From the NCBI GenBank assembly GCA_016861025.1, contig BOKO01000001.1:240001-304000 (forward strand): a stretch of 64,000 nt of DNA. Direction: 5' to 3'. A program made the translations under genes and the position numbers. Shown here piece by piece: positions 55,777 to 64,000 of the stretch. The notes below the pieces were generated by a model, which saw only the letters and a program-made list of their open reading frames with translations, did not search any database and had not been told where the DNA came from. Origin of the DNA: Chloroflexota bacterium. GTDB lineage: Bacteria > Chloroflexota > Anaerolineae > Caldilineales > Caldilineaceae. Position 1 is the first letter of the stretch. Each line of letters starts with the position of its first letter.

Positions 55777-57471
55777 TCAGTCCTGGAGCCACCACTCATG
55801 GACATTCCACATATTGGTCGAGCTGGACGCGCTGGGGACAAATCCTTGCACGCGCGGCTTGACCGCGTCGAAAAAGACGCGATTATAGACCCAGATATTG
55901 GTGGCGTCTTCCACGACGATATCCTGAAATTCCACATATTTGGCTCTGCGCTCCTCGCGGTCGACGATCTGAAGTGCATCGAGCAGCAGTTGGTCGACGA
56001 CTGGATTGTCATAGTTCAACCAATGCCCGGCGCTGGTGCTCAGCCATCGCTCGTTGTAGCCGCTCGGATCGACGGAGAAGCCCCAGAATCCATAGGCGAA
56101 CTGGTACTCCTGCGTCGTCATTGCACTGACGAACGTCGGCGCATCGACCTGGCTGATATTGACCTCGACGCCGATCTCTTTCCACATCGCCTGCGCCAAT
56201 TGCACGATCTGCAGGCGCTCGCTGTCGCCAGCGATGTTGAGTAGTTCGAGCGTCAACCGTTGACCGTCCTTGGTGCGAACACCATCGGCGCCCAGAGTCC
56301 AGCCCGCCTCTTCGAGCAGAGCATTGGCAGCCTCTGGATCGAAGGGGAAACGGTCGTTGTGGTCTACATACACCCAGCTTGGCTGCGCCACCGGCGAGCC
56401 GTGCGGCTGCACCAACCCCTGCAACACAGTGTCGGCGATCACTTGCTTGTTGAGGCCGTGGGTCAGCGCCTGGCGTACGCGCTTGTCGCCAAGAATCGGA
56501 TCGGCGTTGTTGATGGTGAAGTGGAAGTAGGCGTGCGCGGGTGTGGCAAAGACGGTGTACGAACCCAGATCGCGCACGTAGGGAACTTGCTCGGCGATGA
56601 TGCTGAAGCGCATGTCAATTTCGCCGGTCTCCAGCATTGTCAACAGCGCGTCGGAGCTGGGGACGATGCGGTAGACGATGCGGTCGATGTAGCCGCCGTC
56701 GCGGTAGTAATTCTCGTTGCGCTCCACCACGATGCGGTCACCCGACACCCATTCCACAAATTTGTAGGGACCGGTGCCCACCGTCGGCGCACGGTTGTAC
56801 TCGGAGGTGTTCATATCTTCATTCTCGAAGATGTGCTTGGGCAGAATGCCGCGATAGCCCCACGTTTCCAGGAAGACGGCGCTGGGCTGCTTGAGCGTGA
56901 AGCGCACCGTGTGTGCATCCACCGCCTCGACCGCGTCGATCAGCTCGAAGCCGGTGCGCGAGCGGGCGTTCACCTCTGGGTTGGCGATAGCCGTGTAGGT
57001 GAAGACTACGTCGTCGGCGGTGAAGGGCGTCCCGTCGTGCCAGGTGACATCGTCGCGCAATTTATAGGTGTAGGTCAGCAGGTCTTCGCTGATCCCGCCG
57101 TTTTCAATTGACGGCACTTCGGCGGCCAATGCGGGGATATGGACGCCGTCCGGATCGACGCGCGTCAGCGAGTCGTAGATCATTGCTTCGACTTCGAGGC
57201 CGACTGTCAAGCCAGTGAGCCAGGGGTTGAGGCTGTCTGGCTCCTGGATCGATCCGATCACCAGTTCGCCGCCGACTCGTGGTTCGCCGACCGGCGCAGC
57301 AGCCGGGGCGGTAGTCGCTGCGTCACCGGCTGCCGGGGCGGCCGGCGCCGGCGCGCAAGCTGTCAGCAGCGCCGCCATCAGCAACATGACGGCGAGTACG
57401 CCGCTCAGCCTGCCGACGCTATGGCGTGCTTGCAGCCATGCCCGCGGCCTGTGCATAGATTGTGTACGCAT
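55777..57471 (-). CDS. Peptide ABC transporter substrate-binding lipoprotein
   Basis: This 564-residue family-5 extracellular solute-binding protein has a signal peptide of about 38 residues ending in a lipobox (LLTAC), then an Ala/Pro-rich linker. The mature fold begins GGELVIGSIQEPDSLNPW and includes YTYKLRDDVTWHDGTPFTADD and VRQALTHGLNKQVIADTVL, all conserved in DppA/OppA. GGAGAAGG lies before ATG 57471. It captures peptides outside the membrane and delivers them to the DppB/DppC pair. An M24 peptidase gene lies just upstream on the same strand, consistent with peptide use. Confidence 0.95.
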   Translation of the reverse strand: MRTQSMHRPRAWLQARHSVGRLSGVLAVMLLMAALLTACAPAPAAPAAGDAATTAPAAAPVGEPRVGGELVIGSIQEPDSLNPWLTGLTVGLEVEAMIYDSLTRVDPDGVHIPALAAEVPSIENGGISEDLLTYTYKLRDDVTWHDGTPFTADDVVFTYTAIANPEVNARSRTGFELIDAVEAVDAHTVRFTLKQPSAVFLETWGYRGILPKHIFENEDMNTSEYNRAPTVGTGPYKFVEWVSGDRIVVERNENYYRDGGYIDRIVYRIVPSSDALLTMLETGEIDMRFSIIAEQVPYVRDLGSYTVFATPAHAYFHFTINNADPILGDKRVRQALTHGLNKQVIADTVLQGLVQPHGSPVAQPSWVYVDHNDRFPFDPEAANALLEEAGWTLGADGVRTKDGQRLTLELLNIAGDSERLQIVQLAQAMWKEIGVEVNISQVDAPTFVSAMTTQEYQFAYGFWGFSVDPSGYNERWLSTSAGHWLNYDNPVVDQLLLDALQIVDREERRAKYVEFQDIVVEDATNIWVYNRVFFDAVKPRVQGFVPSASSSTNMWNVHEWWLQD

Positions 57472-57520
57472 GATCCTTCTCCTGTTTCTGTGAACGATTG
57501 ACTGTTGGTTGATAGGTTTC

Positions 57521-58756
57521 CTAACCGACTGATGTTAATTCGAGGGGTAGGGAGTTGAACGACTCGTGGCCGTCTGCGGTGATGAGAATCTGATCCTCAT
57601 TCTGAAAGCCGCCCACGCCGTTGACATAGTATGGAACCTCGAACGCAAGCACCATCCCTGGTTCGATGATGCGCTCCTCTTGCGCCGACAGCCAGGGCCA
57701 CTCCTCACCATCGATGTCGCTGCCGATGCTGTGGCCGACATGCCCCCGCGCATAGGATGGGAAGCCCGCCGCGCGCACTGCTTCCTGAACGGCAAAAAAG
57801 ACGTCGCAAAAGCGTTGACCGGGGCGCAGTTGCTCTAGCCCGGCAGCAAAGCCCGCAAGCAAGGCGTCCTGGATGCGCTGTTGCGCTGCACTGGCCTCGC
57901 CAAAGACAAAGGTGCGCCCGATGTCGGTCTTGTAGCCGTGAAGCTGCACGCTGCTGTCAAATTGGATCAGGTCGCCGGGATGCGCCGGGCGGTTGGGGTC
58001 GGTCTGCGCCCACAGCCAGGGGCCAAGATGCACGGTCGTCCTTGCTGCTTGAAAGCCAAGTTCACGCTGCTGGCGCGCGATGGCCGTGCACGTCTCACTA
58101 AAGCGTGCCCGAACATCCAGGGCAAGCGTCTTCGTAGAGAAATCTTCCAGCGCCGCCACGATGCCCTGTTCCGTGAGCCGCACCGCACGCCGCAAGATCT
58201 CGATTTCCTGAGCCGTCTTGATCAGACGAAGCTCACGGATCAGTGACGAACTATTCACAAACTCAACGCCGGACAATAGCGTGCGCAGGTGCTCGAAGTG
58301 GGCAGCCGGCGCAAAATCGAGCTCCACCCCGATCCGTTTGCCCCATAAATTGAGCGTCCCCAGCGCGTCGAGCAAACAGTCATCAAGACGCTTCTGCTCG
58401 TAGGTCTCCGGCCTCACATGTTGGCGTTCGGCGGTCATACGCGCAACCGCCTCCGTGATCTCCAAATCACTCAATGCTGCTACATCAATCTGCTCGATCC
58501 ACAGCGGATAGCTCCAGACTGCCGCCTGCGGATTGGCGCGACGCACCGCAGCTTCATTGACCTCAGGGATCACAAAGGCTACGTCGCCGTTTGCAGAAAC
58601 CACTGCGGACGCTGGACCTGCCCGATGCCACATTGTGACAGGAAAACCGGAAACACCGGAAAAGTATTCAAAGTTCTCCGGAGAAACCACCAACAAGCCG
58701 TCCAGACGGCGTTGCTCCAGAATAGTCTGGACTCGATGTAGATTGACATAGCCCAT
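57521..58756 (-). CDS. M24-family Xaa-Pro peptidase
   Basis: This 411-residue protein starts at ATG 58756, preceded by AAAGG. An N-terminal creatinase/prolidase domain (1-150) is followed by a pita-bread catalytic domain. Metal ligands are apparent as Asp in LIQFDSS, Asp in GYKTDIGRTF, His in GHVGHSIG, Glu in VLAFEVPYY and Glu in FQNEDQIL, the usual D-D-H-E-E set. It removes the residue before proline from peptides or acts on related substrates. A longer frame reaches 58870 and overlaps livF. It sits between livF and the peptide transporter, supporting a role in peptide catabolism. Confidence 0.93.
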   Translation of the reverse strand: MGYVNLHRVQTILEQRRLDGLLVVSPENFEYFSGVSGFPVTMWHRAGPASAVVSANGDVAFVIPEVNEAAVRRANPQAAVWSYPLWIEQIDVAALSDLEITEAVARMTAERQHVRPETYEQKRLDDCLLDALGTLNLWGKRIGVELDFAPAAHFEHLRTLLSGVEFVNSSSLIRELRLIKTAQEIEILRRAVRLTEQGIVAALEDFSTKTLALDVRARFSETCTAIARQQRELGFQAARTTVHLGPWLWAQTDPNRPAHPGDLIQFDSSVQLHGYKTDIGRTFVFGEASAAQQRIQDALLAGFAAGLEQLRPGQRFCDVFFAVQEAVRAAGFPSYARGHVGHSIGSDIDGEEWPWLSAQEERIIEPGMVLAFEVPYYVNGVGGFQNEDQILITADGHESFNSLPLELTSVG

Positions 58757-58823
58757 TCCAAGAGCCTTTCTTTGGCGATAATCAGCAACAGAGCAGGCGT
58801 GTGAACAACACAAGAGGTGAAAC

Positions 58824-59590
<767 letters not shown>

Positions 59591-59594
<4 letters not shown>

Positions 59595-60508
59595 AGCACC
59601 CCCGCGGCTGGATCAATCGTGAGGCGCGTCGCTGGCTGTACCACAGGCTCGTCATCCTGCGCAGCATTTGCTGGTGGATGATGACGATGGCCCAAATAGG
59701 CTTCGATTACCTGCGGGTCGTGGCGCACGACTTCGGGCGCACCCTCGGTGATCTTGCGCCCATCGTCCATCACCACAACGCGATCTGAAAGCTGCATCAC
59801 CAGCGTGAGTTTGTGCTCGATCAGCAGGATCGTCTGCCCGCGCGCCTTGAGCGTGGCGATAAAATCGAGCATCTCCTGCGTCTCCGCCGGGTTCATCCCT
59901 GCGGTCGGCTCGTCGAGCAGCAGCAGCCGGGGACGCAGCATCAGCGCCCGCGCGATCTCGACGCGGCGGCGGTTGGCGTAGGAGAGGCTATAGGCGGGCT
60001 GGTGCAGCCGCGGGGTCAGTCGCTCGCCAAACTGCGCCAGGATTTCCTCGGCTTCGGCGCGCAGCGCGGCTTCCTCCTGCTTGACGCTGCCCGGCTGCAG
60101 CAAGCCATACGCCAGCTCGCGCAGCAGATTAACCACCGGCGCACGCGAGCGCACAACCTGTCGTCGGCTGTGTGCGCCGAGCAGCACATTGTCGAGCACG
60201 CTCAAGTTGCCAAAGACGCGGCCATGTTGAAAGGTGCGCGCCATGCCAAGCCGGGCGTAGGCGTGAGCAGGCAGCCCCGCCAGTGGCGCGCCGTCGAAAA
60301 ATATCTCGCCCGCGGTCGGCTGATCGACGCCGGTGATCAGGTTGAATAGCGTGGTCTTGCCCGCACCGTTCGGCCCGATCACGCTCACCGTTTCGCCTTC
60401 GTCGATGCCAAACGAAACATCATCGACCGCCAGCACGCCGTCAAAGGCGCGTGATACTTGTTTTATCTCCAGCAGCGGTCTGGTAGCCCGTTGAACAGAT
60501 TCCATCAT
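59591..60508 (-). CDS. livG: Branched-chain amino-acid ABC transporter ATPase LivG
   Basis: This ATPase of about 305 residues shows Walker A GPNGAGKTTLF, a LivG-type signature LSYANRRRVEIARAL (Tyr-Ala-Asn for the usual Gly-x-Gln, as often in LivG), Walker B LLLLDEPTAGMNPAET and the H-loop LLIEHKLTLVM. ATG 60508, with AAGGA upstream, is chosen over TTG 60535. The C-terminal about 35 residues (HHPPANAAQDDEPVVQ) are an unusual Pro/Asp-rich tail. It pairs with LivF. Confidence 0.95.
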
Positions 60509-60531
60509 CAATGTCCTTGATCGAAGCAACC

Positions 60532-62367
<1,836 letters not shown>

Positions 62368-62415
62368 AGACCACCCTTCTTCTTATGGATGGATCGCTGA
62401 TTGCAGCGCCAGATG

Positions 62416-62496
62416 GAACGCGGATTGGGCGGATCGGCGCGGATTGAATTTAGAAAAATCCGCGTCAATTCGCCCCAATCCGCAAAATCCGCGTTC
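62416..62496. repeat. Intergenic inverted repeat built on GCGGAT words (copy 2)
   Basis: GAACGCGGATT (62416-62426) pairs with AATCCGCGTTC (62486-62496), with inner GCGGATTGGGCG/CGCCCCAATCCGC pairing. It is clearly the same family as 17858-17933 but not identical in the loop. It lies between livHM and the URO-D gene. Confidence 0.7.
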
Positions 62497-62513
62497 GATT
62501 CCGCTATTCTTTC

Positions 62514-63560
62514 CTACCCGGCAACCGGCGTCTGCTCGGCAGCGCGGCGCAGAGCGTGCAGGTTGGCTGGCGGGACATCCATCGCCACACCGCAGCCGGG
62601 CGCCAGCAGGAGACCAACGCCGCCTGTCTCCTCGATGGCGGCGCGCGCCTCGCGCAGCACATCCTCCGGTGCGCCATGTTGCAGCGCGCCTAGCTCATCC
62701 ACGCCGCCGACCAATGCCTTGTGCGTCTGGGCGCGCGCCTGACCGACCGTCGGGTTCTGCTGGTTGACGCCCGCCCAGTTGATTGCGTGCACCGGATAAT
62801 CGGCGGCCAGGTCGAAGTAGACCGCAGGCCCGCAGATGTGCAGCAGGTTGAAGGGAGCGTCCTGAACTGCTGCCAGCACACGCAGATCGTAAGGTTTGCC
62901 GAACTCCGCGTATTCGCTGCGTGATAGCACGCCCTCACGCGCCAGCTTGACGATGGCGAAGAAGAGGCCGCTGGCGCCTTCCTCGACCGTGGCTGCGGCA
63001 TATTCCGCCAGCGTGGTGCTGATGGCGTCGAGCGCCGCGTGCACGCCTGCCGGGTTCGCGTCGATCAGACGGCGCACACCGTCGAACTGCGCCTGCACTG
63101 CCGCATCCTGCGTCGGCGCCGACGGTCGCGCGGCCAGAAACGCAAGCACCGACAGCGGTGAAAACACAGTTTGCAGAAAGTGCGCGCCTTTGATCCCTTC
63201 CTTGATGCGGCGCACCAGGTCAAGCTGTTCGCCGAAAACGCCCGCCGTTCCGCTGACCACGCCGATCTTTGCCAGGTCATCCGGCGAGTTGAGCGGTCCC
63301 TCGATCAGCTCCGGCAGCACGCCATGATAGCGGTCAAAGTCGTAGCGGTTGCCCCACGCTTCGGCGTAGTAGGTGGCGCGCGGGTTGACTTTGAGCCAAT
63401 CCCAGTCGAAGGCGAAGAAGTCCTGCAGCGAAGCCTGCGCCAGCGTGGATGGATGGCGCTCCGCTGGGATGAAGTGACGCCACGCCGCCACTGGCACGCG
63501 GTCGACCGCCTCGCCGCGCAGCGCCGCATCGACGCGCTCGCGTTTGCTGATTGTCGCCAT
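62514..63560 (-). CDS. Uroporphyrinogen-decarboxylase (URO-D) family protein
   Basis: This 348-residue protein has the URO-D/MtaA-like fold: N-terminal MATISKRERVDAALRGEAVDRVPVAAW (split here as 'ALRGEAVDRVP'), then a barrel core with FLQTVFSPLSVLAFLA, LLHICGPAVYFD and GVGLLLAPGCGVAMDVP. It is probably a paralogue acting in methyl transfer or demethylation rather than true haem synthesis. The CGP and PGCG motifs could bind zinc, as in methyltransferase MtaA. AAGGAG lies before ATG 63560. It is 15 nt upstream-adjacent to the rhodanese gene on the same strand. Confidence 0.88.
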   Translation of the reverse strand: MATISKRERVDAALRGEAVDRVPVAAWRHFIPAERHPSTLAQASLQDFFAFDWDWLKVNPRATYYAEAWGNRYDFDRYHGVLPELIEGPLNSPDDLAKIGVVSGTAGVFGEQLDLVRRIKEGIKGAHFLQTVFSPLSVLAFLAARPSAPTQDAAVQAQFDGVRRLIDANPAGVHAALDAISTTLAEYAAATVEEGASGLFFAIVKLAREGVLSRSEYAEFGKPYDLRVLAAVQDAPFNLLHICGPAVYFDLAADYPVHAINWAGVNQQNPTVGQARAQTHKALVGGVDELGALQHGAPEDVLREARAAIEETGGVGLLLAPGCGVAMDVPPANLHALRRAAEQTPVAG

Positions 63561-63574
63561 ATCGTTGCTCCTTG

Positions 63575-64000
63575 CTACTTTTCAATCGGCAGCCCGACGC
63601 TGTTGCCCCACTCCGTCCAGGAGCCGTCGTAGTTGCGCACGTTTTCATAGCCGAGCAGCTTTGTCAGCACGAACCAGGTGTGGCTGCTGCGTTCGCCGAT
63701 GCGGCAATAGGCGATCACGTCGTCGCCTGCCTTCAGCCCTTGCTCCTGCTCGTAGATGGCGCGCAGTTCATCGGCGCTCTTGAAGGTGCCATCCGGGTTG
63801 GCGGCGCGCGCCCACGGCACATTCTTTGCGCCGGGGATGTGACCGCCGCGCAGCGCGCCTTCCTGCGGATAGTCCGCCATGTGCAGCAGCTCGCCCTTGT
63901 ACTCGCCGGGGCTGCGTACATCGACCAGCGGCAGTCCCGCTCTGACGTGCGCCAGCACATCCTCACGGAACGCGCGGATCGGTGCGTCGTTGCGTTCTTG
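63575..64000 (-). CDS. Rhodanese-type sulfurtransferase, C-terminal part (5' end outside window)
   Basis: The frame continues past the window edge, so only the last about 141 residues are seen. The rhodanese domain shows LVDVRSPGEYKGEL, then GGHIPGAKNVPWARA, and the active-site loop YCRIGERSSHTWF with the catalytic Cys and the Arg-rich cradle. It is followed by NYDGSWTEWGN. The 'CRIGERS' loop and length fit two-domain thiosulfate/3-mercaptopyruvate sulfurtransferases, with the N-terminal domain missing here. It transfers sulfane sulfur to cyanide or other thiophiles. It is upstream of the URO-D gene. Confidence 0.92.
   Translation of the reverse strand, partial: QERNDAPIRAFREDVLAHVRAGLPLVDVRSPGEYKGELLHMADYPQEGALRGGHIPGAKNVPWARAANPDGTFKSADELRAIYEQEQGLKAGDDVIAYCRIGERSSHTWFVLTKLLGYENVRNYDGSWTEWGNSVGLPIEK

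Overview
The window is a high-GC bacterial chromosome segment with dense, mostly short-spaced genes on both strands. The best guess is a member of the Chloroflexota, close to Caldilinea-type Anaerolineae or Caldilineae. This is an inference from gene content and style: a very large XRE/NB-ARC/TPR regulator, a phytanoyl-CoA dioxygenase homologue, secreted proteins with an 'LFLPLVA'-type motif near the mature N-terminus, a fused LivH-LivM permease, a lycopene-cyclase homologue and a Gram-positive-like SOS box at recA. I saw no rRNA, tRNA, CRISPR array or complete transposase.

Layout. Positions 1-3900 hold a low-order accessory region. All its genes lie on the minus strand after a partial VPS10-like gene: a frameshifted membrane protein, DUF488, a DUF2200 remnant, a tandem-duplicated Arr rifampin ADP-ribosyltransferase, a DUF4160 remnant, a RibD-type reductase, and a HigBA pair whose toxin is broken. 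Positions 4058-7702 hold thrC, a 37-residue membrane peptide, an EamA exporter and lysA. recA (8329-9444) has a promoter carrying a LexA-box-like site. An amidase follows. A visibly AT-richer type II restriction-modification pair (10664-12897) is translationally coupled to a quinone oxidoreductase. A VapBC pair (14299-15021) lies between two decayed, related sequence fragments.

The most interesting locus is 15853-20177. Two paralogous 624-630-residue envelope proteins each have a signal peptide, a Cys pair with identical 126-residue spacing, a Gly-Arg zipper with a hydrophobic segment, and a C-terminal membrane anchor. They flank a YbjQ/UPF0145 gene, and a CtpE-like P-type ATPase follows on the same strand. 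I do not recognise the large proteins, and this is my main candidate for an undescribed system.

Positions 22834-34221 hold single genes: a PPOX-family protein, PhyH, membrane proteins, a candidate ~60-nt structured RNA at 26532-26590, the large regulator with a divergent FAD oxidoreductase, a secreted protein and lycopene cyclase. Positions 34231-38010 form a minus-strand operon of FGGY kinase, sphingosine-1-phosphate-lyase-like enzyme and nucleoside kinase. Positions 38229-52861 hold TrkH, a cytochrome-b/molybdopterin fusion, a hydrolase, a nuclease-like protein with a PcrA-type tail coupled to an amidohydrolase, MazG, MFS, ChrA, a glycosyltransferase and a PacL-like Ca2+ ATPase. Positions 52879-64000 are all minus strand: a repeat-rich coiled-coil nuclease-like protein, a peptide ABC transporter (DppABC type), an M24 peptidase, branched-chain amino-acid transport genes (livF, livG, fused livHM), a URO-D family protein and a partial rhodanese. 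Together the last block suggests uptake and breakdown of peptides and amino acids.

Several intergenic gaps hold long inverted repeats built from short repeated words. Two of them, at 17858 and 62416, belong to one GCGGAT-based family.
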